Assembly (NCBI GenBank): GCA_044225825.1
Contig: JBGAIB010000002.1
Span: 310,001-374,000 of the forward strand
Source of the DNA: Bog-950 sp044225825
GTDB taxonomy: Bacteria > Bacteroidota > Bacteroidia > Chitinophagales > LD1
Reading direction: 5' to 3'
DNA: 64,000 nucleotides
Shown: piece after piece, positions 27,445 to 36,553 of the stretch
Layout: every line of letters begins with the position of its first letter
How positions within the stretch are numbered: position 1 is the first letter of the stretch
Notes under the pieces: generated by a model
Database searches by the model: none
The model's input: the letters and a program-made list of their open reading frames with translations, nothing else
Told to the model about the DNA's origin: nothing
Made by a program: the position numbers and the translations under genes

Positions 27445-28293
27445 ATGATAAACGAAACAGCTCTGATAACAGGCGCTACCAGCGGCATAGGATACGAACT
27501 GGCCAAATTATTTGCACGCGATGGCTATTCGCTCATCATCTGCGGTAGAAATGATGAAACGCTTCAGCAGGTAGCGGCTGAATTTCGCGGGTTGGGAGCA
27601 AAGGATGTGCGCTCCATTGTAGTTGATCTGTCTATTCCGGGTGAAGCCCAAAAGATCTGCAGTTTTACCTGCGAGTTAGGCATTAAGGTAGATGTGTTGG
27701 TAAATGATGCCGGTATGGGCGAACACGGCTTTTTTACCGATACCTCCTTCGAGAAAGAAATGGCCATCATTCAGTTGAATATTATTTCGCTGGTGCAGCT
27801 AACCAAATACTACTTAAAGGAAATGCTGAAAGATAACCGCGGTAAAATTTTGCAGCTGGCCTCTATAGCTGCTTATCAACCTACACCGCTGTTAAGTGTA
27901 TATGCTGCTACCAAGGCCTTTGTGCTTTCGTTTACCGATTCGCTGATTAACGAGATGAGTGATACGGATATTAAAATTACCGCGCTCATACCGGGTGCTA
28001 CCGATACCGATTTTTTCAATAAGGCCAATGCGCGCTTCACTGTTGCCGCGCAAAACAACCCCATGTCTGCTGCTATGGTAGCCGAAGTTGGCTATAAGGG
28101 TTTAATGGAAGGCAAAGCACATGCTGTAGCACCTGGTGTAAACAAGCAGATTGTAATGAGCACCTTGTTACCCAATCAAACCGTTACTTCCATGGCGCGC
28201 AAGCAAATGGAAAACGTAAACGGACAAACCCACAAACACCACCTGCGTGCCGGTGACGATGAGTTGGCCTATATCCGCCACGAAGGCAAATAG
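27445..28293 (+). CDS. Short-chain dehydrogenase/reductase
   Basis: The 282-residue classical SDR has the cofactor motif TGATSGIG near the N-terminus, NDAG in the middle, and the catalytic YAATKAF with Ser upstream (LQLASIAAYQ). The residue pattern CGRN after the second strand suggests NADP. It resembles the DltE/YqjQ-type SDRs whose substrate is usually unknown. It stands alone, with a 196-nt gap on the left, and converges with the iron-permease-like gene with only one base between stops. Confidence 0.9.
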   Translation: MINETALITGATSGIGYELAKLFARDGYSLIICGRNDETLQQVAAEFRGLGAKDVRSIVVDLSIPGEAQKICSFTCELGIKVDVLVNDAGMGEHGFFTDTSFEKEMAIIQLNIISLVQLTKYYLKEMLKDNRGKILQLASIAAYQPTPLLSVYAATKAFVLSFTDSLINEMSDTDIKITALIPGATDTDFFNKANARFTVAAQNNPMSAAMVAEVGYKGLMEGKAHAVAPGVNKQIVMSTLLPNQTVTSMARKQMENVNGQTHKHHLRAGDDELAYIRHEGK

Positions 28294-28294
28294 G

Positions 28295-28687
28295 CTATTC
28301 GTGTTCCTTTTTCCCCGGCGTTTCGTTCAACAACTTCTCGTGTTCTTTGGCCATTTCATTTAATTCGGCCTCAGTTTTTTCTTCTGCTTTAATTAACTCG
28401 TTACGGGCTTTTTCCTGGGTGGCTACCAACTCATCCAGTTTTAACTGCAACGCACGCGAAAAGTGCCCAACTGATTTCTGAATAATGAAGAAGCTCAGAA
28501 AGGTAATGCAGAGTATAATATCGCGGATAAGATCCACCACTACTATATGCTGCCAGTCATGCACCAGCATCCAGTACACCACAATGGCAACAGCCAGTAC
28601 AAATAATACCCAATGGGCAAACAACCGGGCCAGCGCGTTCGACAATTGTTCAAAGTATGTTTCCAAAAGACCGGGGCCGTTCTTCAT
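28295..28687 (-). CDS. Low-affinity iron permease-like small membrane protein
   Basis: The 130-residue protein has two or three hydrophobic segments (about 20-40, 45-60 and 65-85) followed by a charged helix. The segment FFIIQKSVGHFSRALQLKLDELV matches the Fet4-type low-affinity iron permease family, in which ALQLKLDELI is well conserved. Family function in bacteria is not established. The tail past residue 95 is Glu/Lys-rich and coiled-coil-like. It ends 1 nt from the convergent SDR gene. Confidence 0.78.
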   Translation of the reverse strand: MKNGPGLLETYFEQLSNALARLFAHWVLFVLAVAIVVYWMLVHDWQHIVVVDLIRDIILCITFLSFFIIQKSVGHFSRALQLKLDELVATQEKARNELIKAEEKTEAELNEMAKEHEKLLNETPGKKEHE

Positions 28688-28795
28688 AACAAGTAATTAC
28701 AAGATGGTAACGCCGGCCTGCTGCTTTTTAGTACGGCTGTTACCTCACCTACCCAAAGTTTAAGCAATGGGTGTTATATGTAACCGGTCTTTCCC

Positions 28796-28967
28796 GTTTT
28801 AATTAAAACGTACCCCGCTATAGCAGGGTACATTTTTGGCAGGCGCACCTATGCTGCCTTACTGTAAAAAACAAGTTTTGGAAATAAGCGTCCAAAATGC
28901 AGGAAGCTTTGGAGTTTAGGTTGGGCTACGGCGCAGTTCCTGCAAGGAACGAGGCCGTAGCCTTTTT
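28796..28967 (+). ncRNA. Structured intergenic RNA or attenuator-like leader with terminator
   Basis: The 322-nt gap 28688-29009 has no gene but strong secondary-structure signals. A perfect palindrome GTTTTAATTAAAAC lies at 28796-28809; GTACCCCGC/GCAGGGTAC (one mismatch, TATA loop, then ATTTTT) follows at 28810-28837; TTTTGGA/TCCAAAA pair at 28876-28897. A GC-rich terminator lies at 28924-28967. GCAGGAA at 28899-28905 can also pair with TTCCTGC at 28937-28943 inside the terminator, an anti-terminator-like alternative. No rightward gene precedes it closely, so this may be a small RNA or a leader for the gene at 29010. Confidence 0.45.
28924..28967 (+). terminator. Intrinsic terminator, rightward
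   Basis: The 9-bp stem GGCTACGGC (28924-28932) / GCCGTAGCC (28954-28962) is followed at once by TTTTT. The loop contains an inner hairpin GTTCC/GGAAC (28936-28950). The reverse strand has no T-run, so it acts rightward only. Confidence 0.75.
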
Positions 28968-29009
28968 ACCTGAACACGGCTTAGGCACTAACCTTTAAAA
29001 AATTGGGGC

Positions 29010-29384
29010 ATGAAAAAAAGAACAGGACAACCAAACCGCAGAGAGGAAAACGACCACGCCTTCGACGAAGATCAAACTTCGCGGCACACGAACCGTGCTG
29101 GCAATAATGACCGTGATGAACAGGATGGAGAGCAGATCCATTTCGACAAAATCGAGGACATGGCTAGGCAGGTATATGCTTATATTAAGGAATATACCGG
29201 TCAAATGGACAAGAAAACCTTGGCAAAATATGTAGCAGTTGCTACCCTTGTAGTGTTCGGACTGCGTAAAAATAATTTCCTGGGCCGCCTGGTGGTTTCG
29301 GCTGCAGCCGGCATGGTGGCTAAATACATCCTCGAAAAAGTACTGGACGAACAATTCAACGAAGAAGATACCGCTGGCGCCTAA
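29010..29384 (+). CDS. Hypothetical protein with charged N-terminus and Gly/Ala-rich membrane helix
   Basis: I do not recognise this 124-residue protein. The first 50 residues are very hydrophilic and rich in Asp, Glu, Arg and Asn, probably disordered. A helical part (about 50-75) follows, then two hydrophobic stretches: YVAVATLVVFGL, and LVVSAAAGMVAKYILEKVL with small-residue spacing like a membrane helix. It resembles small membrane-associated proteins such as YtxH or DUF883 only in general layout. It is flanked by a terminator upstream and one downstream, so it is a single transcription unit. Confidence 0.7.
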   Translation: MKKRTGQPNRREENDHAFDEDQTSRHTNRAGNNDRDEQDGEQIHFDKIEDMARQVYAYIKEYTGQMDKKTLAKYVAVATLVVFGLRKNNFLGRLVVSAAAGMVAKYILEKVLDEQFNEEDTAGA

Positions 29385-29421
29385 TCACAAGCGCGCTTTC
29401 GGGTTGCTGTGCTACGCAAAC

Positions 29422-29458
29422 AAAAGACCCTTTCCGCTAAGGCAGAAAGGGTCTTTTT
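29422..29458. terminator. Bidirectional intrinsic terminator
   Basis: AAAAGACCCTTTC and GAAAGGGTCTTTT form a perfect 13-bp stem around a 10-nt loop, with A- and T-runs on both sides. It sits between the convergent genes ending at 29384 and 29480 and should end transcription from both. Confidence 0.9.
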
Positions 29459-29479
29459 ATTTCTTGCTTGAATTATCGC

Positions 29480-29878
29480 TTATATACGGAAACTCATTTC
29501 CACCGTAGCCCCGTTATCCGAGAAAACTACCATATCGGCCAATTGCATCATCAAAAACACACCACGACCGCTCGTTTTCTCCAGGTTTTCCGGTGCTGTA
29601 GGGTCCGGCAACTTGTTGTATTCAAAGCCGGGGCCTTGGTCCTTAATAATAAAGGTCAGGTTCTTGCCACGGTCATCCAGGCCGTATTCAATGGTCACTT
29701 CCTTCTTCTCATCGCACTTATTGCCGTGTATTATAGCATTATTGGCTGCCTCGGTTAGCGATATCAGTATATTGCCATAAACATCGTCTCCGATGTTCAA
29801 TTCACCTTTTAAATCGTCGATAAACTTCTCTACTACAGAGATGTTTTCGGGGCGGGATGTAAGTTTAAGAAGTTTCAC
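29480..29878 (-). CDS. Anti-sigma regulatory factor-type ATPase (RsbW/HATPase_c_2)
   Basis: The 132-residue protein is a single GHKL ATPase domain: N-box EAANNAIIHGNK, G1 DQGPGF and G2 SGRGVFLM. Such proteins bind and inhibit sigma factors or phosphorylate anti-anti-sigma partners. The start is a GTG at 29878. A TACCTTCG element, one mismatch from the TAnnTTTG consensus, lies upstream at 29896-29903 on the minus strand. No sigma or STAS gene is adjacent. The DUF4175 gene lies 79 nt upstream on the same strand. Confidence 0.9.
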   Translation of the reverse strand: MKLLKLTSRPENISVVEKFIDDLKGELNIGDDVYGNILISLTEAANNAIIHGNKCDEKKEVTIEYGLDDRGKNLTFIIKDQGPGFEYNKLPDPTAPENLEKTSGRGVFLMMQLADMVVFSDNGATVEMSFRI

Positions 29879-29957
29879 TGGTTAAAAATGCGTTGCGAAG
29901 GTAAACTAAAACTATCTATATCAAAATTCCAAATACCTGTTTAAACATCTATACCCT

Positions 29958-32900
29958 TTACGGGGTAGGTGAGGTAATGTTTCGGAAATATTTCTCGGTC
30001 AAACTCTTGTAATAAGGCTTTAAAGCCGGCGGAACGGTCTTATAGAAGTCCGTTTCGCTCTGTTTTGCCTTCAAATATTCCTCTATGGATGGTGGCAGTG
30101 CCCTTGGCGTCTCCTTGCCTGTATTGCTCTCACGTTCAGGCTTTTCATCGCGTTGGCGTTGGGCGTTTTCGGCTTCCAGCAGCTTAACGGTTATATCCTG
30201 CTGCCGCTTCAGCATATCCGTCGTCAACTGCTTATTCACCAGTTGCTCCTCGGTTTGCTTCATTTTGTTAATCGCATCGCCCAGGTTACCCAGTGGGTTC
30301 TTACCATCCTTATTTTCGGTTTCGTTAATCTTTTCCAGTTCGCGGCGTATCTGCTCCTGCATCTGGGCCATTTCGGCAAACTCCTTGCTAAAGCCCTGGC
30401 CACCCGGTTTTTCACCTTTGCCTTCTTTCTTCATCATTTCGCCCAACTGCGAAATCTTATCATTCAACTGCTTTTGCATTTTGCTCAGGTTCGGCAAACC
30501 GTTACCGGGCTTTTTGCATTTCATACACATCTTAGGCTTGCCATCCTGGGGTTGCTGCTGCTGCTGACTCTCGCTCATTTGCTGCTGCATTTGCTGCAAG
30601 GCTTCGCTCAGCATCAAGGCCAGGTTGTTGTAGCCGGTCATTACAAACTGCTGATTACCCAACGCACGTACCACGTTGCGGTCCTCCATATCATCAATAC
30701 TCTTCGAAAGATATTTGTTGACGTTGGTGATCTCCTTGGTTACAAAACTCTTTATGCTTTCCTGGCGGCGGGCTACAGCATACAAACTATCCTCTACCAT
30801 TTTCGAGTTTTCGCGTATGCGCTGTTGCTCCTTCATCAGGTCCACATATTTCGGGTTGTTGATATTGGTGGCCTTCACATCAGCCATCAGCTTCTCTTCG
30901 TCAAACGAAAGCTTCACAATGTTTTCCAGCAACTGACGTATCGCCTGCATGTCCTCCGCTTCCTGCTCCTGCTCCATCTGGTTTTTCATGTCGCTCATTT
31001 TCTGCGCGGCATTCTTCATGTTGTTGGCAGCGTTCTTCTGGTTTTTCGAGGCATTGCTGTTTTGGTTCTGGTTCATTTGCTGCTGCGCATCTTCCTGTTG
31101 CTGCTGCGCATTCTCCATGCTTTGCTCGGCCTCTTTAAAGTCCATGCCGCTCTTGGTTTCCTCATTCAACTTTTTGGCATCTTCTATATCCTTCTTGGCC
31201 TCCTTGGCTTCCTGGTTCAGTTTCTCCTGTTGTTCTTTCAGTTCCTGCTGCTTCTGCTGATCTTTCGCATTCCCTTTGTTGTCCTGGTTCTTCTCGGTCT
31301 CCTTCGCCAATTGGTCCTGCTTGTCAGCCAGCTTATCCAGTTTCTGGATCGTCTCTTCCATCTTCTGCTCCAGTTCCAGCTTTTTGAAAAGCTCCAGCAT
31401 GCGATCCAACTCTTTTTCCAGCTTCTCGTTGTTCGCCTGCATATCCTCCATCTTGTCCAGGGCGTCCTTTTTCTGCAACTGTTCCAACATCTTCTCCAGC
31501 TTGTCGTACAGCTTCTTCATCTCCTCATCCATCACCTTGTCGAACAATTCCTGCAGGTTCTTCTGTTTCTCCTTTATACTCTCCGACACATCCTTAAACT
31601 CATTCTGCTTTTCAAAGTTCTGGTCCATCTTCTGCTTCATCTCCTGCAACTGTTCCTGCATCGATTTCTGTTTATCAATATTCTCCTGCAGATTCTTCTT
31701 GTCGTCCCAGCTCAGGTTGTTTTTGTCCATCAGCTTATCCTGCATCTTCTCCAGATCCTTCTTCAGCTCCTTGGCATCCTTCATGGTTTGCTTCAGGTCG
31801 TCTTTCAGCTCTTTGTTGTCTTTTGCAATTTCTTTGTTCAGCTCATTCATGGTCGGCATCAGCAGCGTCATCAGGTTGCTGCGCGAGCTCTTGCTGCCAT
31901 GTATACCGTCGTTATCCCACACTTCAAAATAGTAGTTCAGTTTATCGCCGGGCTTAATACCAAAATCACCCAGGCTCCAGTAATACGTAAAGCGCGAAGC
32001 CGTGCCGGAAGTATAAGGCACATCAATGCTCTTCGAAATAGAAGGACTCGCCGAATCGGCGCGGGTTAAAGCGTAGTTAAACGTCAAACGGCGCAAACCG
32101 TAGTCATCGCTTATTTCGCCTACATAGTAAAAATACTTTTGCGTGGCCGAGTCATTCTTCTCCTCCACATTAATAACCGGATACAGGTCCGGCGAAACAT
32201 TCAGCGAATACAAAGCGCTGTCGGCTTCCTGCACATTGTTGTTCGAAACACGCAGCACATACTGGGTGCTTTGCATTACTGTTTTGGCAAACGTAAAGGC
32301 TTCGTCGCCGGCGCGCTTCGCTTCATAAACCGAATCGCCCAGGGCAATTTGAACACGCTCTACATTTTGCGTATTAAAGCGCCAGGTAAGTTTACTGCCT
32401 TCCGGCACTACCAGGTCGCCCAGGTTTTTCACCACCTCATCGGCTTTGCCGGTGTAGGCGGGGTAATCGCAGCTTACTTCAAATCCTGCCACTACCGGTC
32501 TTGCCACTACTTCCAGTTTATATTCGGCCGAGTTAAAGCCATTGGCCGTAAAACGGAATGGTGTGGTTTTTTGCACGTTGGTAAACTCGTAAGTAAACAG
32601 GTTGGCGCTTTTCTTTTTCAGTTTCACGCTGCTTTTATCTGTTTCCAGAAAAATCTCCGCAGGCAAAGCGTCGCCTTCGGTTTGCACCTGCAATTCAAAA
32701 TTCTCAAATTGCAATGCTTTCAAATTCTTATTCAGTATAACAAACTTAAAAGGCGCTTCGCGCTCGTAGTAGGTGTCGTTGTGCAGCAGGCGTTTGGTGC
32801 CCTCCTTAATTACATTAGGTGCCGCTATAATAATAAACAGCAAAACCAGGGCCGGCGGCGCCAGGTAACGCAGGTAGCGGCGGTTTTTGGTAAGGTCAAT

Positions 32901-33341
32901 CGCAAACGAAAAATCAACGGGCTTTAACTCTACGGCTTTTTGGTCAATAGCCGCCAGCAATAAAACCGCATCGGTTTGCGTAGCCTCGTGGTGCAGTTGC
33001 AATACGTTCAGCAACTTATCTTTTACATCGGTAAAGTGCGTACCTATAATACGGGCAGCCTGTTCGTAGCTTATAATTTTACCCAGGCGGTAATAATGCA
33101 GCAGGGGCACGGCTACAAAGCGGCCGACAAAAGCCGCCGATGAAAGAAGGAAACCATAAAACAACACCTTCCGCAACAGCGGCGATAGATACAGGTAATA
33201 CTCGGCTACGTTTATCAGCAAAAAAAGCCCCAGCACATATACCGCGCTAAAAATAGCGCCACGCAAAAGTTGATTCGTGTAATATTTACGAATGAACTTA
33301 TCGAGCTTATTTATGAGTTCGTTATACTGTTTACCCTGCAT
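29958..33341 (-). CDS. Large DUF4175-type membrane-anchored coiled-coil protein
   Basis: The 1127-residue protein has two or three membrane segments in the first 190 residues, then a beta-rich extracytoplasmic region (about 190-500). A long Lys/Glu/Gln-rich coiled coil (about 500-860) follows, with a Gln-rich patch and a single CMKC motif near residue 950. Bacteroidota proteins of this kind are annotated DUF4175; function is unknown. The coiled coil is built from MQDKLMDKNN-like heptads and could reach far into the periplasm. Its extreme Lys/Glu bias explains long spurious open frames on the opposite strand. The anti-sigma gene follows 79 nt downstream. Confidence 0.85.
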   Translation of the reverse strand: MQGKQYNELINKLDKFIRKYYTNQLLRGAIFSAVYVLGLFLLINVAEYYLYLSPLLRKVLFYGFLLSSAAFVGRFVAVPLLHYYRLGKIISYEQAARIIGTHFTDVKDKLLNVLQLHHEATQTDAVLLLAAIDQKAVELKPVDFSFAIDLTKNRRYLRYLAPPALVLLFIIIAAPNVIKEGTKRLLHNDTYYEREAPFKFVILNKNLKALQFENFELQVQTEGDALPAEIFLETDKSSVKLKKKSANLFTYEFTNVQKTTPFRFTANGFNSAEYKLEVVARPVVAGFEVSCDYPAYTGKADEVVKNLGDLVVPEGSKLTWRFNTQNVERVQIALGDSVYEAKRAGDEAFTFAKTVMQSTQYVLRVSNNNVQEADSALYSLNVSPDLYPVINVEEKNDSATQKYFYYVGEISDDYGLRRLTFNYALTRADSASPSISKSIDVPYTSGTASRFTYYWSLGDFGIKPGDKLNYYFEVWDNDGIHGSKSSRSNLMTLLMPTMNELNKEIAKDNKELKDDLKQTMKDAKELKKDLEKMQDKLMDKNNLSWDDKKNLQENIDKQKSMQEQLQEMKQKMDQNFEKQNEFKDVSESIKEKQKNLQELFDKVMDEEMKKLYDKLEKMLEQLQKKDALDKMEDMQANNEKLEKELDRMLELFKKLELEQKMEETIQKLDKLADKQDQLAKETEKNQDNKGNAKDQQKQQELKEQQEKLNQEAKEAKKDIEDAKKLNEETKSGMDFKEAEQSMENAQQQQEDAQQQMNQNQNSNASKNQKNAANNMKNAAQKMSDMKNQMEQEQEAEDMQAIRQLLENIVKLSFDEEKLMADVKATNINNPKYVDLMKEQQRIRENSKMVEDSLYAVARRQESIKSFVTKEITNVNKYLSKSIDDMEDRNVVRALGNQQFVMTGYNNLALMLSEALQQMQQQMSESQQQQQPQDGKPKMCMKCKKPGNGLPNLSKMQKQLNDKISQLGEMMKKEGKGEKPGGQGFSKEFAEMAQMQEQIRRELEKINETENKDGKNPLGNLGDAINKMKQTEEQLVNKQLTTDMLKRQQDITVKLLEAENAQRQRDEKPERESNTGKETPRALPPSIEEYLKAKQSETDFYKTVPPALKPYYKSLTEKYFRNITSPTP

Positions 33342-33528
33342 TCCCTTTAACTAAATGTCATTTTAACCCTCCGGTAACAAAACTGCACCCGGTTTACCAC
33401 CGGCTTTTCACTAATCGAAGATAGCGAGGCCGACAGGTTTCCATAATGAAGATACAACGATAGCCACATTAAGTTGGTATAGTGTAGGCTTTTTTAAGAT
33501 TTAACCTATTTTTTCAGACCTTTGTACT

Positions 33529-35061
33529 ATGCCCATACATAAAACACTATCAGGCAAATACGCGCTGCTTGTCCTGCTTTTAATGGCCGTTTACTTCCCC
33601 CTCTTCCTCCACATGGATTATATGCCCTTCCGGATGTGGGACGAATCTATAATGGCCAACAATGCGCTGGAGATGAGCAAAAGCCACCACTACATCGTGG
33701 CCACCATTTTCGGCGAGCCCGATATGGGCAATACCAAGCCCCCTTTATTGTTGTGGTGTATGCAGCCTTTTATAAAACTGCTCGGCTTTAACGAAATAAG
33801 CATACGCATGCCCTCGGCGCTGGCAGCCCTGGGCTTATGCCTGTATCTGTTTTTTGTGCTGGGCCGTTATGCCCGCAGCTACCTGTTCTCGTTTTTTGTA
33901 GTGCTGGCCCTGGTTACTTTTCCGGGGTATGTGCGCAACCACGTGATACGCACCGGCGAATACGATTCGCTGCTGGTACTGTTTACCACGGCCTTTTCTT
34001 TCGAGTTGTTTCTGGCTACCGAAGCCGGCGATAAAAAGCAACAATCCAAACACCTGTTAGCGTTTTTTGTGCTGTTAACCCTGGCGGTGCTAACCAAAGG
34101 CATAGCCTGTATGATGCTGGGTCCCGGGTTGCTGTTGTATGTGGTGTTTCGTAAAAAGCTGCTGGCCTTTCTTAAAAACCCATCCTCGTATATAGGCCTT
34201 GCGGTTTTCCTGGTTTTTGGTGTAGGTTTTTATTTTCTGCGCGAAAGCATGAACCCCGGCTACCTGAACGCCGTTTGGATGAATGAACTGGGAGGCCGCT
34301 TTGCCGCTACCAACGAAGGCCACACCGGCCCCTTTGGTTTTTATTTTTCCGAGTTATGGGCCTTTACCCTCGGTAACTGGAAGTACCTGCTCCCCGCTAT
34401 ACTGCTGGTAGCCTTGTTTTTTACCGATAACCGCCTGCACCGCCTTAGCGTATTTGCACTGGTTACCGGGCTCCTCTTTATGCTGGTGGTAAGTTCGGCG
34501 GCTACCAAACTAACGCATTACGATGCGCCGCTGTTTCCGTTTCTGGCCGTATTAACCGGGGCCTTTTTGCTGGTTGTGTACGAAGGCCTGAAAGGCGGGG
34601 CCGGACAATTATCGCCCAACACCGGCTCGTGGATGGCCTTTTTTACAACCCTTACACTTGTTAGCATTTTTTACTTTAACAACGCGGGTAATTTCTATTT
34701 CCCAAAAGGCGATTGGTGGGAAGAAGATTACTCGCAGGCCTGCCGCACGTTTCATAATGTAGCGAAGGATAAAAACCAATTGCCCTATTACCATTTTGTG
34801 GTGAACAACTATGGTAATCAATTGGGGGAGCGTTGCGTTTATAACTGCTATCTGGAAATGATGACCAACAGCGGTAAAAAAGCTAGTATCACCGGGCCCG
34901 ATAGCATTGCGGCAGGCGATAAAATTATCCTGTTCCGCGAGTGGCCCCGCGATGACCTGGCCCGCCGCTTTACACTCATACCCCTGCAGCCAATCGGCAA
35001 GGAGGGTTGGGTGTATTACGACGTACAAGCCTTGCGCACCGATAGCACCACACACTTATAA
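33529..35061 (+). CDS. ArnT/PMT-like GT39-family membrane glycosyltransferase
   Basis: The 510-residue protein has about 11-12 membrane segments and the GT-C signature near the N-terminus: PFRMWDESIMANNALEM with the DE pair. It continues with GNTKPPLLLWCMQPF and IRMPSALAALG, as in ArnT (4-amino-arabinose transferase) and Bacteroidota relatives. Such enzymes use polyprenyl-phosphate sugars to glycosylate lipid A or proteins on the outer leaflet. The ATG lies only 4 nt after a GACCTTTG element, so its transcript may lack a leader. It is followed by the metalloprotease gene after 46 nt. Confidence 0.88.
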   Translation: MPIHKTLSGKYALLVLLLMAVYFPLFLHMDYMPFRMWDESIMANNALEMSKSHHYIVATIFGEPDMGNTKPPLLLWCMQPFIKLLGFNEISIRMPSALAALGLCLYLFFVLGRYARSYLFSFFVVLALVTFPGYVRNHVIRTGEYDSLLVLFTTAFSFELFLATEAGDKKQQSKHLLAFFVLLTLAVLTKGIACMMLGPGLLLYVVFRKKLLAFLKNPSSYIGLAVFLVFGVGFYFLRESMNPGYLNAVWMNELGGRFAATNEGHTGPFGFYFSELWAFTLGNWKYLLPAILLVALFFTDNRLHRLSVFALVTGLLFMLVVSSAATKLTHYDAPLFPFLAVLTGAFLLVVYEGLKGGAGQLSPNTGSWMAFFTTLTLVSIFYFNNAGNFYFPKGDWWEEDYSQACRTFHNVAKDKNQLPYYHFVVNNYGNQLGERCVYNCYLEMMTNSGKKASITGPDSIAAGDKIILFREWPRDDLARRFTLIPLQPIGKEGWVYYDVQALRTDSTTHL

Positions 35062-35107
35062 ACCCATTGCATTATTTTAAAGATATTTGCATTTGTAAAT
35101 ACAGCTT

Positions 35108-35959
35108 ATGCAGTGGAGAGGACGGCGCGAAAGCGATAACGTAGAAGATATGCGCGGCAGCGGTGGCCGCCGTGGTATTGCATTGGGTGGTGCAGGTACG
35201 GTAATTGTAATTATACTGGCCCTTCTCTTAGGCAAAAACCCTTTGCAACTGCTGCAACAAACCGGCAACATGCCTGGTACCGCCAACGAACAACCCGCCC
35301 CTAACAATCCCGCTGAGGACGAAGCCGCAAAATTTGTAAAGGTAGTGCTGGCCGATAACGAAGATGTTTGGCATAAACTGTTCGAGGAAAACGGCATGCA
35401 GTATGTCGAACCAAAACTGGTGCTGTTCCGCAGCGAAGTGCAGAGTGCCTGCGGGGGTGCCTCCTCGGCCATGGGCCCCTTCTACTGCCCCGGCGATCAG
35501 AAAGTATATATCGACCTCAGTTTCTACGATGAACTAAAGGAACGTTTTAACGCACCTGGTGACTTTGCTATGGCCTATGTTATTGCGCACGAAGTAGGCC
35601 ACCATGTACAAAACCTGCTGGGCACATCGGGCAAGGTGGACAATATGCGCGGCCGCCTCAGCGAAACCGAGATGAACAAATTATCCGTTAAGCTCGAACT
35701 ACAGGCCGACTTCTACGCCGGTGTATGGGCCCACCACGCACAGCAAATGAAAAATATCCTGGAAGAAGGTGACATCGAAGAAGCCCTCAATGCCGCCAAT
35801 TCCATAGGCGACGATAAACTGCAGAAAGAAGCACAGGGCTACATCGTACCCGATGCCTTTACCCACGGCACCAGCGCGCAACGTATGAAGTGGTTTAAAA
35901 AAGGCTACGATACGGGCGACATCAACGCCGGCGACACCTTCGGTACTGGAGCATTATAA
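35108..35959 (+). CDS. ypfJ: YpfJ-family neutral zinc metallopeptidase
   Basis: The 283-residue protein begins MQWRGRRESDNVEDMRG, the typical start of YpfJ-like proteins, then has one membrane helix (about 24-40). The C-terminal domain holds the zinc motif HEVGHHVQNLLG, a second glutamate in LELQADFYAGVWAH, and SACGGASSAMGPFYCPGDQKVYID upstream of it, all marks of this family. It should be anchored in the inner membrane with the peptidase in the periplasm. Its substrate is unknown. Confidence 0.95.
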   Translation: MQWRGRRESDNVEDMRGSGGRRGIALGGAGTVIVIILALLLGKNPLQLLQQTGNMPGTANEQPAPNNPAEDEAAKFVKVVLADNEDVWHKLFEENGMQYVEPKLVLFRSEVQSACGGASSAMGPFYCPGDQKVYIDLSFYDELKERFNAPGDFAMAYVIAHEVGHHVQNLLGTSGKVDNMRGRLSETEMNKLSVKLELQADFYAGVWAHHAQQMKNILEEGDIEEALNAANSIGDDKLQKEAQGYIVPDAFTHGTSAQRMKWFKKGYDTGDINAGDTFGTGAL

Positions 35960-36000
35960 GCTTCAAGCGGTTATTTACCTATCTGCATTTTGTCCTCCAG

Positions 36001-36056
36001 GTCATTCTGAATGGAGCGATAGCGAAGTGAAGCCTGTCCGCCGCAGGCGGGAATCC
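36001..36056. repeat. GTCATTCTGA-type dispersed repeat with CCGCC/GGCGG hairpin
   Basis: GTCATTCTGAATGGAGCGAT begins a segment that resembles short intergenic repeats widely scattered in Bacteroidota genomes. It contains CCGCC-GCA-GGCGG (36038-36050), a perfect short hairpin. It starts about 40 nt after the end of the peptidase gene. Confidence 0.5.
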
Positions 36057-36179
36057 CCAGCCCACAAAGCGCGCGCAAGCAGTACCAAACTCTCTCCCCA
36101 CCACCTGTAGCGCATATTCCACGGGTTAAGTTTAAGCTTTGCGTTTACAACCTGATTCTAGCCTTCGCCTGAATTACCC

Positions 36180-36312
36180 CGTGCTTTGGGTTTTGTATAA
36201 AATATGGAAGGTCTACATGCTTCTTCAATTTAACGGCACAAAAAGGAAGGCGTCATCCTGTCCCGAGACCTCGGGATTGTTTCAGGATCTGACTGTTTAC
36301 TGCTGTAGCGCT
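36180..36312. repeat. Palindrome-bearing repeat, copy A
   Basis: This 133-bp unit recurs at 36904-37036 with only 3 mismatches by hand alignment. It starts CGTGCTTTGGGTTTTGTAT and contains a nested hairpin TCCTG...TCCCGAG/CTCGGGA...CAGGA. It lies left of the GIY-YIG gene. Confidence 0.8.
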
Positions 36313-36327
36313 TCTCTTCACTCAACC

Positions 36328-36478
36328 GACAAATCCCGGCCAGCACCGGAATGACGCCATGCTCTGGGTTTTGTATAAATTATAGAAGGTCGGCAGGCAC
36401 CTCCAGTTTAACCGCAAAAAAAGGCATGCGTCATCCTGAACTTGTTTCAGGATCTGACTGTTACCGCTGTTGCGCACC
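36328..36478. repeat. Palindrome-bearing repeat, copy B (diverged)
   Basis: This copy has the same order of parts as copies A and C but is more diverged: an ACCGGAATGACG end, TGGGTTTTGTATAAA, then GCGTCATCCTGAACTTG with TCCTGAA/TTCAGGA as a perfect hairpin. It lies between copy A and the GIY-YIG gene. Confidence 0.75.
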
Positions 36479-36553
36479 CCTCCCCACAAACAACTCCTTA
36501 CCTGCCTTGACAACGATAGACATTCGTATCGCCATATTTATTAACTTTCCTTC

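Noticed and set aside
30153..32069. A 638-codon rightward open frame opposite the DUF4175 gene, with Leu/Phe-rich translation
   Set aside because: It is antisense to a long Lys/Glu/Gln-rich coiled coil, whose codons give few stops on the other strand; the translation has no natural domain pattern.
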